The notes: a model not told the origin generated them from the sequence alone. Numbered from the stretch's first letter, positions 35,401-43,516 are shown. The stretch: 64,000 nt of DNA from Haloglomus salinum (GCF_024298825.1 NZ_CP101153.1:4126379-4190378); one strand, 5' to 3'. Translations and numbers: made by a program.

Positions 35401-36552
35401 CCGAGCGTCAACCACGACAGCGGTTCGTGGCGAATCTACTGCACGGAAGACGGCAAGAACAGTTTCCGCATGCACCGTTCGGGGGGAACCAGTACCGCCG
35501 ATGACGGCGTCTACTGTGTCACGGTCGAGGACAACCACACACTGATGGCCGGGCGGGACGGCAAGTTCCAGTTCGTCGGTCAATCGCTCTACGGCGTTCT
35601 CGGCTGGGACCGCTTCCGACTCTACGACAAAGAGATGGGGGCAGCGGTGACGGCCACAGGACGAGATGTTATTGAATATACAAGCGATATAGTAGAAGAA
35701 AACGACCAGGAGATAGTTTATGGAGACACTGACAGCGTTATGGTCGAATTCGGCGGCGATATCGACAACGAGACCGCCATCGAGAAATCGTTCGAACTGG
35801 AGGAGGTCATCAACGAGTCCTACGACGAGTTCGCCCTGGAGCAACTCGACGCCGCCCACCACCGCTTCCAGATAGAGTTCGAGAAGCTCTACCGGCGGTT
35901 CTTCCAGGCGGGCAAGAAGAAGCGCTACGCCGGCCACATCGTCTGGAAGGAGGGCAAGGACGTCGACGACATCGACATCACGGGCTTCGAGTACAAGCGC
36001 TCGGACATCGCGCCGGTGACGAAGCGCGTCCAGCACCGCGTCATCGAGATGATCGTCACGGGCGCGGACCTGGACGACGTGCGGACGTACGTCCACGAGG
36101 AGATCGAGTCGTTCAAAGAGGAGAACGCGGACCTGGACGACATCGGCATCCCCGGCGGCATCGGGAAGAAGCTGGACGCGTACGACACCGCCACCGCACA
36201 GGTCCGCGGAGCGAAGTACGCCAACCTGCTGCTCGGGACGAACTTCGGGCGCGGGTCGAAGCCCATGCGACTCTATCTGGAGAACGTGGACGCCTCGTTC
36301 TTCGAGCGCATCGAGGAGGAGGAGGGGCTGGACCCGCACGCCGACCCGCTGTACGGCGAATTCAAGCGAGACCCGGACGTCATCTGCTTCGAGTACGCCG
36401 ACCAGGTGCCCGAGGAGTTCCACGTCGACTACGAGAAGATGCTGGAGAAGACACTGAAGGGTCCCATCGCGCGGATTCTGGAGGCTCTCGGGGTTTCCTG
36501 GCAGGAGGTCGAAAGTGGGCAGGAGCAAACCGGCCTCGGCTCGTTCATGTAA
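32470..36552 (+). CDS. polB: Family B replicative DNA polymerase with one intein
   Basis: A 1360-residue precursor: 412 residues of intein and about 948 of polymerase. Exonuclease motifs are FDIEVD (near 258), TGWNFTDFDAPYLLDR (near 347) and YNLRDVELC (near 450). Polymerase motif A is DLASLYPMS (538). Motif B KVIMN|SLYG is split by the intein after N626. Motif C is YGDTDS (1084-1089). The C-terminus QTGLGSFM is a PIP box for the sliding clamp, and a second PIP-like QQSLTDFG lies at residues 6-13. ATG 32470 is the family start in a much longer open frame. An acidic, Asp-rich insert lies near residues 218-238. Confidence 0.96.
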   Translation: MAEDSQQSLTDFGSAGADDDRDEGGGPDNETEAEIAEAVAGNGAGNGDTAVVDMAERRYPDADGTTTLAVTQVDYTIEGRGDEERPVLHVFGRDADREAVHVRVHEFEPYFYAPLSNFVTDAAAAEKDPAEWTEDDLDPMQDPEQQFDRLTGRYLTGADGEPFESIRGERLLKITGQTPRDVGQLRDRFDHYEADILFPNRLLIDRDIRSGVRVPVRREDDEGDGDSDSDGHGDTPIDVHHAELEPVEMDVEPRVCTFDIEVDDRRGFPEDGEEPIVCLTSHDSYDDEYVVWLYTAPDGIEGPDGLPGYEPIEDDLEVEVRSFEREEAMLSEFVDYIRETDPDVLTGWNFTDFDAPYLLDRIEKLATPENDLAIDPTSRVNEVWRSDWQGPNVKGRVVFDLLYAYKRTQFTELDSYRLDAVGETELDVGKERYPGDIGDLWEEDPERLLEYNLRDVELCVELDRKQEIVPFWQEVASFVGCKLEDATTPGDAVDMYILHEVFGNFVLPSKGSVEAEDYEGGAVFDPITGVKENVSVLDLASLYPMSMVTINASPETKVGDDYDGETYHAPNGTQFRKEPDGIIRTMVDDLLTEREEKKGLRNDHEPGTDPYEQYDRQQQAVKVIMNCFTPDTDVLTPEGVRNIRDMEVGDEVYSLDPETMRMEVKPVVETQAYPDYRGELVDIQTSKVDFSVTPNHRMLVRKDDKNGASWDDYRFVEAGDLNESSHYELPHDWEGPSGSRLGRVDIIEFLDCDFEVWADNDVHGHTLAAEVGWYPDKMEKQGEDGTGYVFSVDEFEEHREYLDEHCSAFYVHADRGRKWIPRFYDGDDFLDLVAWYITEGNVYTSEDKQFGENFRGSATTVKIAQDAIADGGTGESDHAAIGALLDRMGFDYYVDDQCYQFTSKLLGRWLEDLCGGDSFEKRIPEFVFEVSREQKERFLNTLIAGDGDRQPNSWRYTTSSESLRDDILRLCVHLGLTPSVNHDSGSWRIYCTEDGKNSFRMHRSGGTSTADDGVYCVTVEDNHTLMAGRDGKFQFVGQSLYGVLGWDRFRLYDKEMGAAVTATGRDVIEYTSDIVEENDQEIVYGDTDSVMVEFGGDIDNETAIEKSFELEEVINESYDEFALEQLDAAHHRFQIEFEKLYRRFFQAGKKKRYAGHIVWKEGKDVDDIDITGFEYKRSDIAPVTKRVQHRVIEMIVTGADLDDVRTYVHEEIESFKEENADLDDIGIPGGIGKKLDAYDTATAQVRGAKYANLLLGTNFGRGSKPMRLYLENVDASFFERIEEEEGLDPHADPLYGEFKRDPDVICFEYADQVPEEFHVDYEKMLEKTLKGPIARILEALGVSWQEVESGQEQTGLGSFM
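34348..35583 (+). mobile_element. PolB intein at motif B (pol-b site), LAGLIDADG type
   Basis: In-frame insertion of residues 627-1038 between N626 and S1039 of KVIMN/SLYG. Splicing blocks seen are A, CFTPDTDVLTPEGVRNIRDM; B, VDFSVTPNHRML (TxxH); F, YCVTVEDNHTLMAGRDGKFQFVGQ. Two dodecapeptides (LDLVAWYITEGN and FLNTLIAGDGD) mark a LAGLIDADG homing endonuclease. The C-terminal dipeptide is Gly-Gln instead of His-Asn, followed by Ser+1. Gln-ending inteins are known to splice in some cases. The endonuclease looks intact, so homing may still be possible. Confidence 0.95.
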
Positions 36553-36796
36553 GGTACCAAACGCCGAAATATAATTATTACATCCAGGATATTCCGACTC
36601 TCGTCGGTATTATATACATACCGGAGCCAGTCGCCACTGGGCTCGCCGAAGGCGGCGCGCCCCGGTCAGCAACGGCCGTGTGATACCCGGTTTCATAGAC
36701 AGAAGATTTCGTTTTCGAATCGCGAACACTGACGTGGAAACCCGAAAGCATTATGCACGTCAGACCCGGAGTTTTGGTCGACCGAAGGTACTCATC
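36553..36796 (+). promoter_or_regulatory. suf operon promoter region
   Basis: A 244-bp gap with no gene. The first third is AT-rich (aatataattattac, gtattatatacatacc), unlike its surroundings, and the inverted arms at 36596-36613 (actctcgtcggtattata) are only weak. CATTATGC at about 36750-36756 is a TATA candidate for a start near 36778 and a leader of roughly 19 bases before sufC. Several other T/A-rich patches could hold regulator sites for iron or oxidative control, but no defined operator is recognised. Confidence 0.45.
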
Positions 36797-37714
36797 ATGG
36801 CAACGCTAGAACTCAAGAATCTGCACGCGGAGGTCGCCGAGGAGGGTGGGGAGACCATCCTCCGCGGTGTCGACCTGGAGGTATCGTCCGGCGAGATCCA
36901 CGCCCTGATGGGCCCGAACGGCTCCGGGAAGTCCACCACGGCGAAGATCGTCGCCGGCCACCCGGCCTACGAGGTGACCGAGGGCGAGGTCCTGCTCCAC
37001 CTGGAGGAGGGCGACTTCGGAGAGGACTTCGAGATCCCCGAGGACAAGCGCACCTGGAACCTGCTGGACCTGGAGCCCAACGAGCGCGCGGCGCTCGGTG
37101 TCTTCCTGGGCTTCCAGTATCCGGCCGAGATCGAGGGCGTCACGATGGTGAACTTCCTCCGGACCGCGCTCAACGCGAAGCTCGAGGAGCGCGAGGAGCT
37201 GTTCGAGGACGAGGAGGAAGCAGACGCGGCCGACGAGGAGGAGGACGAGGGGTACGACACCTCCCCGATGGAGGGCCCGGCCGACGAGGGCGAGGTCGGT
37301 GTCGCCGAGTTCCAGGAGCTCCTGGCCGAGAAGATGGAGCAGCTGGACATGGACGAGCGGTTCGCCCAGCGCTACCTGAACGCGGGCTTCTCCGGCGGCG
37401 AGAAGAAGCAGAACGAGGTCCTGCAGGCCGCCATCCTCGAGCCGTCCGTCGCAGTGCTGGACGAGATCGACTCCGGGCTGGACATCGACCGGCTCCAGGA
37501 CGTCTCGAAGGGCATCAACGCGCTCCGTGACGAGCAGGGCACCGGCATCCTCCAGATCACGCACTACCAGCGCATCCTCGACTACGTCGAGCCCGACCAC
37601 GTCCACATCATGCTGGAGGGGCAGGTCGTCAAGAGCGGCGGGGCCGAACTGGCCGAGCAGCTCGAGGACGAGGGCTACGACTGGGTCCGCGAGGAAGCGT
37701 TCGAGACGGCGTAA
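36797..37714 (+). CDS. sufC: Fe-S cluster assembly ATPase SufC
   Basis: A 305-residue ABC-type ATPase of the SufBCD scaffold that builds Fe-S clusters. Walker A GPNGSGKST is at 39-47, the Q-loop region is FQYPAEIEGV, the signature is FSGGEKKQNEVLQ, and Walker B is VAVLDEIDSGLD. A run of about 45 mostly acidic residues (EELFEDEEEADAADEEEDEGYD and on) is inserted between the Q-loop and the signature, making the protein longer than bacterial SufC (about 250). The upstream open frame is ignored because MATLELKNLHAEV is the family start. First gene of sufCBD. Confidence 0.96.
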   Translation: MATLELKNLHAEVAEEGGETILRGVDLEVSSGEIHALMGPNGSGKSTTAKIVAGHPAYEVTEGEVLLHLEEGDFGEDFEIPEDKRTWNLLDLEPNERAALGVFLGFQYPAEIEGVTMVNFLRTALNAKLEEREELFEDEEEADAADEEEDEGYDTSPMEGPADEGEVGVAEFQELLAEKMEQLDMDERFAQRYLNAGFSGGEKKQNEVLQAAILEPSVAVLDEIDSGLDIDRLQDVSKGINALRDEQGTGILQITHYQRILDYVEPDHVHIMLEGQVVKSGGAELAEQLEDEGYDWVREEAFETA

Positions 37715-37772
37715 CTTCAGATGGTTACGCACAGGCTAATGAGCATACAGACGTAAACAAGAGACACACATC

Positions 37773-39203
37773 ATGAGTTCAGATCAAGACCACCTGAAGG
37801 AGACTGACACCGAGGCCCGCTTCGAGTTCAAGAAGGAGGAGGCCTCGGCGTTCAAGTCCGAGAAGGGCCTGACCGAGGAGACCATCCGCGTCATCTCGGA
37901 GGACAAGGACGAGCCCGAGTGGATGCTGGAGCGGCGCCTGCGCGCGCTGCGCCAGTTCCAGGAGATGCCGATGCCGACCGACTGGCCCGGCCAGCCGGAC
38001 CTCTCGGAAGTGGATATCGACGAGATCGTCCCGTACATCCGCCCCGACATCGACGTGCGCGGCGGCGTCGACGACTGGGAGGACCTCCCCGACGACATCA
38101 AGGACACGTTCGACAAGCTGGGCATCCCGGAGGCCGAGAAGAACGCCCTGTCGGGCGTCGGCGCCCAGTACGAGTCCGAGATCGTCTACCAGAACATGCA
38201 GGAGCAGTGGGAGGAGAAGGGTGTCATCTTCATGGACATGGACCGCGCAGTCCAGGAGCACCCGGAGATCGTCAAGGAGCACTTCATGACGAAGTGCGTC
38301 CCGCCGAGCGACAACAAGTTCGCCGCGCTCCACGGCGCCATCTGGTCCGGCGGCTCGTTCGTCTACGTCCCCGAGGACACCACGGTGAACATGCCGGTCC
38401 AGGCGTACTTCCGCATGAACTCCGAGGGGATGGGCCAGTTCGAGCACACGCTCATCATCGCCGAGGAGAACTCCGAGGTCCACTACATCGAGGGCTGTTC
38501 CGCCCCCAAGTACTCCTCGTTCAACCTCCACAGCGGGGGCGTCGAGGTCTTCGTCAAGGAGGGCGCCCACGTCCAGTACTCGACCGTGCAGAACTGGTCG
38601 AAGAACACGTACAACCTGAACACGAAGCGCGCCATCGCCGAGAAGGACGCCACGATGGAGTGGGTCTCCGGTTCGATGGGCTCGAAGGCGACGATGCTGT
38701 ACCCGTCGACCATCCTCAAGGGCCCCGGCGCGACGGACAACCACATCACCATCGCGTTCGCGGGCGAGGGTCAGGACATCGACACCGGCGCGAAGGTCTA
38801 CCACAACGCGCCGAACACGAAGTCAACCATCGAGTCCAAGTCCATCGCGAAGGACGGCGGCCGCACCAACTACCGCGGCCTCGTCCACATCGCCGACGGC
38901 GCCGAGAACTCCTCGACGAGCGTGGAGTGTGACGCGCTGATGTTCGACAACGAGTCCACCTCCGACACGATGCCGTACATGGAGATCGAGGAGTCGAAGG
39001 TGGACGTGGCTCACGAGGCGACCGTCGGCAAGATCGGCGACGAGGACGTGTTCTACCTGCAGTCGCGCGGCCTCGACGACGACGACGCCAAGCAGATGAT
39101 CGTCGCCGGCTTCATCGAGCCCATCACGGAGGAACTGCCCATCGAGTACGCCGTCGAGCTCAACCGGCTCATCGAGCTCGAGATGGAGGGGTCGCTGGGC
39201 TGA
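37773..39203 (+). CDS. sufB: Fe-S cluster assembly protein SufB
   Basis: A 476-residue scaffold subunit. It shows VIFMDMDRAVQEHPEIVKEHFMT, the GAIWSGGSFVYVPEDTTV region, EGCSAPKYSSFNLHSGGVEVFV and the C-terminal beta-helix ending in HEATVGKIGDEDVFYLQSRGLDDDDAKQMIVAGFIEP. The family's key Cys in 'EGCSAP' is present. It follows sufC by 58 bp, and its TGA overlaps the sufD ATG (TGATG). An SD-like element is not obvious. Confidence 0.97.
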   Translation: MSSDQDHLKETDTEARFEFKKEEASAFKSEKGLTEETIRVISEDKDEPEWMLERRLRALRQFQEMPMPTDWPGQPDLSEVDIDEIVPYIRPDIDVRGGVDDWEDLPDDIKDTFDKLGIPEAEKNALSGVGAQYESEIVYQNMQEQWEEKGVIFMDMDRAVQEHPEIVKEHFMTKCVPPSDNKFAALHGAIWSGGSFVYVPEDTTVNMPVQAYFRMNSEGMGQFEHTLIIAEENSEVHYIEGCSAPKYSSFNLHSGGVEVFVKEGAHVQYSTVQNWSKNTYNLNTKRAIAEKDATMEWVSGSMGSKATMLYPSTILKGPGATDNHITIAFAGEGQDIDTGAKVYHNAPNTKSTIESKSIAKDGGRTNYRGLVHIADGAENSSTSVECDALMFDNESTSDTMPYMEIEESKVDVAHEATVGKIGDEDVFYLQSRGLDDDDAKQMIVAGFIEPITEELPIEYAVELNRLIELEMEGSLG

Positions 39204-40417
39204 TGTCGGTACAACTGGAGACCATCAGCGAGGAGACGGTCCGCGAGCTGAGCGAGGGCCGCGACGAGCCCGAGTGGCTGCTCCAGCAGCGCCTCGACGC
39301 TCTGGAGGCACTCGACGAGCTCCCCTTCCCGGACGTCATCCAGACGCCCGGTCGCAAGTGGACGGACCTTGCCGACCTCGACTACGAGTCGATGGTCGAC
39401 CCGTTCTCACAGACCGAGGAGAAAGAATGGGAGGCCGACGACGGCATCGACGTCCTCCCGTTCCACGAGGCCGTCGAGCGTGAGGAGTCCCTCGTCCGCG
39501 ACGCCTTCGGCTCCGTCGTCGACCCTGAGACCAACTACCTGACCGCGCTGTCGACGGCGCTGTTCAGCACGGGCACGGTCATCTACGTCCCGGAGGGCGT
39601 CGACGCAGAGGATGTCACCATCCGGACCACGATGAACGGTCGGTCGCTGTTCAACTACACGCTGGTCGTCACCGAGAAATCCTCGTCGGTCACCATCCTG
39701 GAGCGCCAGGAGACGGGCGAGGACCTGGACGGCTCGCGGTACTACTCCGGGCTGACCGAAATCGTGGGCGGCGAGAACGCCTACGTTCAGTACGGCAGCC
39801 TGCAGGACCTCGACCAGGAGACGTACAACTACCAGCTGAAGGAGGCCGAGGTCGACACCTACGGCCAGGTCGACTTCATCGACGTGAACATCGGCTCGCG
39901 CCTGACGAAGTCCTCCGTCGAGACCCACCTGAACGGTGACTCCTCGGAGACGAAGATGGTCGGTGCCTTCTACGGCCACGACGACCAGCACTTCGACATC
40001 GACGCCCGTGTCTGGCACAACGCCGAGCACACCACCGCGGACCTCGTCACGCGCGGCGTCATCGACGACGAGGCGCGCTCGGTGTACGAGGGTGTCCAGA
40101 ACGTCGGCCGCGAAGCCTGGGACACGAACAGCTACCAGCGCGAGAACACGCTGATGCTGAGCGACGAGTCCGAGGCCGACGCCTCGCCGAAGCTCATCAT
40201 CAACAACCACGACACCGAGGCCAGTCACTCCGCGACGGTCGGACAGGTCGACCAGCAGGACCTGTTCTACATGGAGTCCCGCGGTGTCAACGAGCGCCTC
40301 GCCAAGAACATGCTCGTGGAGGGGTTCTACGTGCCCGTCCTCGAGGAAATCGAGGTCGAGGAACTGCGCGAGGACCTCACCGAGCGCGTCCGCGAGCGTC
40401 TTCGAGCCCGAGCGTAG
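39203..40417 (+). CDS. sufD: Fe-S cluster assembly protein SufD
   Basis: A 404-residue SufB paralogue. It shares the beta-helix core and ends SHSATVGQVDQQDLFYMESRGVNERLAKNMLVEGFYVPVLEEIEVEELREDLTERV. The N-terminus (LSEGRDEPEWLLQQRLDALEALDELPFP) resembles that of SufB (ISEDKDEPEWMLERRLRALRQFQEMPMP), supporting ancient duplication. The ATG overlaps the sufB stop by one base. The stop codon lies inside an inverted repeat (40401-40429). Confidence 0.95.
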   Translation: MSVQLETISEETVRELSEGRDEPEWLLQQRLDALEALDELPFPDVIQTPGRKWTDLADLDYESMVDPFSQTEEKEWEADDGIDVLPFHEAVEREESLVRDAFGSVVDPETNYLTALSTALFSTGTVIYVPEGVDAEDVTIRTTMNGRSLFNYTLVVTEKSSSVTILERQETGEDLDGSRYYSGLTEIVGGENAYVQYGSLQDLDQETYNYQLKEAEVDTYGQVDFIDVNIGSRLTKSSVETHLNGDSSETKMVGAFYGHDDQHFDIDARVWHNAEHTTADLVTRGVIDDEARSVYEGVQNVGREAWDTNSYQRENTLMLSDESEADASPKLIINNHDTEASHSATVGQVDQQDLFYMESRGVNERLAKNMLVEGFYVPVLEEIEVEELREDLTERVRERLRARA

Positions 40418-40482
40418 CGAGGGCTCGAACGGCTCGTGGGAGGTCGTTCCCACGGCGTCTTCGAGCCCAGGGGAACGGGCTC
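40396..40482 (+). repeat. Inverted-repeat cluster spanning the sufD stop codon
   Basis: TTCGAGCCC at 40401-40409 pairs with GGGCTCGAA at 40421-40429, enclosing the stop codon. GTGGGA at 40436-40441 pairs with TCCCAC at 40448-40453. GAGCCC at 40463-40468 pairs with GGGCTC at 40477-40482. The 14-base string GCGTCTTCGAGCCC also occurs twice as a direct repeat (40396 and 40455). It may act in termination or mRNA 3'-end stability. Confidence 0.6.
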
Positions 40483-40595
40483 TCGCTACTCCCCTTTCTG
40501 CCCCTGCTTCTCCGGTCCACTTACACGCTGGTAAGCGCCCCGGGTTAGTTGTCGGTTATCGAACAGTTATGGGTGGTGAGTAGCTCCCTACAGGT

Positions 40596-41939
40596 ATGCA
40601 AGGCACGCCGCCGTCAGCAACTCGCCGATCGTTCCTCAAGACCACGGGGGTCCTCGGGGCCGTCGGGATGTACGGACAGCAAGCATCCGGGGCCACCGGG
40701 TCGTCCTCGGCATCGCTGGCAACCACCACCGCTACCAGTGAGGAGCCCCACGCCCGGGCCTGTGTGCTCGGGTCCGACCGAACGATTCTCGGTGGCGACA
40801 TGATAGTGGGCCGTGACGGCTACGACACCATCCAGTCGGCCTGGAACGACGCCCACGACGGTGACACGGTCTACGTCCACTCCTCGTACGACGCCGAGGC
40901 GTCGGGCGAGGCGTTCCCCATCGTCCTCGACTACAGCGAGAAAGAGGTCATGGTCTCGGGCGGGCATCCCTCGGGGTCCGTCGTGGACGCGAGCCACGCC
41001 AGCGAGGACATCTTCCACGTCGAGGGCGTCGCGCAGTACGACTACCGGAACCACCCGATGCTCCAGAACCTGAAGCTGGTGGGGGGGAACGTCGGCCTGC
41101 GTATCAAGGGGGCGCCACACAACCTCTTCCAGAACCTCGTCGTCTACGACACGGGGAGCCACGGCATCACGCTGGAGGAGGGAACCGGTCCCGACGGCGA
41201 CTCGCTGGGTTCGTTCGGGAATACGTTTCTGAACTGTCAGGTCTGGAACGCCGGCGGCGACGGCTTCCGCGAGTTCACGGCCGCGAGCCCACACGCCACG
41301 AACTACGCCTACTGCAAGGCGATGGCGTGTCAGGGCGTCGGCTTCCGGCTCCGCGGCTTCATGACCAAGGTGCAGGGTGGCGACGCGGAGTTGAACCACA
41401 GTTACGGGTTCGACATCCGGAGCGGGCAGGGAATCCACCTGAGCAACGTCTACATCGAGGGGAACGCCCGCGACGAGGACTACCCGCTGGAGGTGTACGG
41501 GAAGAACGCACACGGCCTCGTCATCGAGGGCTGCTACCTGCACGGCATCAACCCGCGCACCACGACGCACTCCTACGACTGGGTGCAACGGGCCATCAAC
41601 GTCCACGACTCCCGGCACGTGGTGGTCCAGAACTGCACGATGCGTCGGTACGGCGACGGCGGTATCGCGCTGTTCGGGTGCGCTGACGCCGACGTCCACA
41701 TCCCGTCGCACAACTGCTCCGAGGTCGAGCTGCTGGCGAAGGACCCCATCGCGAACGGCTGCACCCGGGTGCGAAGTGACGGTGTCATCCTCCCGCAGGA
41801 CCTCGCGCCGGTCGAGGGCAGCTTCGAAGGGGACCAGGGGTACCACGTCGACGGGAGCGACATCTCGCCGGCCGTCTGGTACAACGGGGAGTGGCACGTC
41901 GCCGCAACCCAGACCCTGAGCGAGGCGACCACGCAATGA
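40596..41939 (+). CDS. Tat-exported right-handed beta-helix protein
   Basis: A 447-residue secreted protein. The N-terminus MQGTPPSATRRSFLKTTGVLGAVG carries a twin-arginine signal (RRSFLKTTG at 10-18). After a Ser/Thr linker comes a parallel beta-helix pattern: ASHASEDIFHVEGVAQYDYRNHPMLQNLKLVGGNVGLRIKG, NLVVYDTGSHGITLEEG, NTFLNCQVWNAGGDGF, and so on, as in pectate-lyase-like or PbH1 proteins. No lyase active site can be assigned. Its last four bases (ATGA) overlap the next gene. It probably acts on or binds extracellular polysaccharide, but this is an inference. Confidence 0.85.
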   Translation: MQGTPPSATRRSFLKTTGVLGAVGMYGQQASGATGSSSASLATTTATSEEPHARACVLGSDRTILGGDMIVGRDGYDTIQSAWNDAHDGDTVYVHSSYDAEASGEAFPIVLDYSEKEVMVSGGHPSGSVVDASHASEDIFHVEGVAQYDYRNHPMLQNLKLVGGNVGLRIKGAPHNLFQNLVVYDTGSHGITLEEGTGPDGDSLGSFGNTFLNCQVWNAGGDGFREFTAASPHATNYAYCKAMACQGVGFRLRGFMTKVQGGDAELNHSYGFDIRSGQGIHLSNVYIEGNARDEDYPLEVYGKNAHGLVIEGCYLHGINPRTTTHSYDWVQRAINVHDSRHVVVQNCTMRRYGDGGIALFGCADADVHIPSHNCSEVELLAKDPIANGCTRVRSDGVILPQDLAPVEGSFEGDQGYHVDGSDISPAVWYNGEWHVAATQTLSEATTQ

Positions 41940-42916
41940 CCCGTCCCGACGAGTCGACGCCGGCCGAAGCCGACGCCGACGGCACGGAAGGCGGCACGCT
42001 GGCGCGGTACGCGGGCGTGGTGGCGACGGCCGTACTGGGTGGCTGTTCGTTCGTCGCCGACCAGGCCGCCCCGCTGGACCGTGAATCGGTCGGCGCCGAG
42101 GACGGACAGTTCTCGAATCGGATGGGACAGCCGGGCGGCACGAGTCCAGCACCCACCGAGACGGCGACCGGGACGACATCCCCCAGCCCGACGAGTACCG
42201 CGTCCCCGACGCGGACCGCCTCGCCCGAGCGAACCGACACGCAGGTGTCCCCGGACGGCTGGGGCGACCACGCGACCCCGGAGCCAACCGGCGAGTCACC
42301 GACCCCGACGGAGACGGCACGGCCGGCACCGAAGACGGACTCGACGTACGGTGGCGCCGGGGGCGGGAGCAGTAGCGGGGGCAGTGGCGGGAACGGTGGC
42401 GGGAGTTCTGGTGGAAGCTACGGCGGGAGCGCAGCTGCTGGTGGCGGCAGCAGTGGCACCGGTGGCGGGAGCACGGCCGTCGCCCCCTCGACGACCACGC
42501 CCCGACCGACGACGACCGAGACAGCGACCCAGACACCGACACCAGCCGGCCCGCCGACACCGACGGCCCGGACTCCGTTCGAGACGGTGAGCGAGAGCCC
42601 GTCCGAATCGCTGACGGGGACGGTCGTCGTCTCGGACCGGGAGACGGGGTACCTCTGCCGGGTCGACACCGGAACCGCCGTCTCCATGGCCTTCGCGGGC
42701 GAGGCGGTCGACGGCGGGTCGGTGAACTGGTATCTGGGTGATGCCAGCGCGCTGGCGTCCTACTGGGACGGCAGCGAAGAGAGCCTGTTCGCCTCGTTCC
42801 ACGGATGGTCAGCGTTCGACTTCGGGCCGTTCACCACGGGCAACGGGGCGACCGCGCTGCTGGTCGAGCCAGTCGACGACCCCGTGACGCTCTCGTACGC
42901 CATCACGGTCCAGTGA
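41936..42916 (+). CDS. Lipobox-bearing surface protein with Thr/Pro and Gly/Ser linkers
   Basis: A 326-residue protein coupled by ATGA overlap to the beta-helix gene. A hydrophobic stretch ends in the lipobox-like VLGGC (ARYAGVVATAVLGGCSFVADQ), suggesting a lipid-anchored product, although the N-terminal part before it is unusually long and has only one Arg. A Thr/Pro/Ser-rich linker, a Gly/Ser-rich linker (GGSSSGGSGGNGGGSSGGS and so on) and a second Thr/Pro linker follow. The final globular domain of about 110 residues starts near FETVSESPSESLTGTVVVSDRETG and is beta-rich. The linkers are like cell-surface stalks. Confidence 0.75.
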   Translation: MTRPDESTPAEADADGTEGGTLARYAGVVATAVLGGCSFVADQAAPLDRESVGAEDGQFSNRMGQPGGTSPAPTETATGTTSPSPTSTASPTRTASPERTDTQVSPDGWGDHATPEPTGESPTPTETARPAPKTDSTYGGAGGGSSSGGSGGNGGGSSGGSYGGSAAAGGGSSGTGGGSTAVAPSTTTPRPTTTETATQTPTPAGPPTPTARTPFETVSESPSESLTGTVVVSDRETGYLCRVDTGTAVSMAFAGEAVDGGSVNWYLGDASALASYWDGSEESLFASFHGWSAFDFGPFTTGNGATALLVEPVDDPVTLSYAITVQ

Positions 42917-42940
42917 CACGCACCGGTCCGTATCCGCCGC

Positions 42941-43399
42941 TCAGTCGAAGTCGGGCAGGTCCTCGGGCGGCTCGTAGTCGGCCTCCCAGTCGATGTACTC
43001 CTCCTTCAGCACCTCGCAGACCACCTGCCCGAGTTCCGTGAGCCCGGCGTTGATGGCCGAGACGGTGCCCCACGAGTCGAGGTCGGGGTGGAGGTCGCGG
43101 ACCTTCCAGTCTTCGGGGAGGCCGGGCGCGTGGTACCCGACGCGGTCGGCGAAGTCGTCCCAGAAGAAGTCGAAGCGCGAGGGCAACTCGAGGTCGAGCG
43201 CGATCTCCCAGTCGGCCGCGTCCATCTGCGCGGTCTCGGTCCACTCCGCGAACGCCTCGTCCCAGGCCCCCTCCTCGAGGAACGTCTGGAGCTCGTCGCG
43301 GCGGTAGTCGTCGCCCTGCACCTCGGCGTCGTCGTACTCGTCCGGGTCGAGGTTCGGCTCCAGTTCTGGCGGCGCCGGCGGCTCGACGTCCAGTCCCAT
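42941..43399 (-). CDS. Conserved hypothetical acidic protein
   Basis: A 152-residue soluble protein, very acidic and rich in Trp, Tyr and Phe (AWDEAFAEWTETAQMDAADWEIALDLELPSRFDFFWDDFADRVGYHAPGLPEDW). It has no membrane segment, cysteine cluster or nucleotide motif. The start MGLDVEPPAPPELEP is preferred. It appears to be a conserved haloarchaeal cytoplasmic protein, but I do not recognise a named family. Convergent with the lipobox gene and divergent from the glycosyltransferase. Confidence 0.68.
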   Translation of the reverse strand: MGLDVEPPAPPELEPNLDPDEYDDAEVQGDDYRRDELQTFLEEGAWDEAFAEWTETAQMDAADWEIALDLELPSRFDFFWDDFADRVGYHAPGLPEDWKVRDLHPDLDSWGTVSAINAGLTELGQVVCEVLKEEYIDWEADYEPPEDLPDFD

Positions 43400-43516
43400 G
43401 CGTGCGGGTTGCACGTGGTGGGCGATAAACCCGCGGGCACCGGCGGGACAGCGGAGAGCGGCGTGGGTCGACCGGGGACCGGCAGCGCGAAGTGCCACGC
43501 CCGTCACCGGCCGGTC

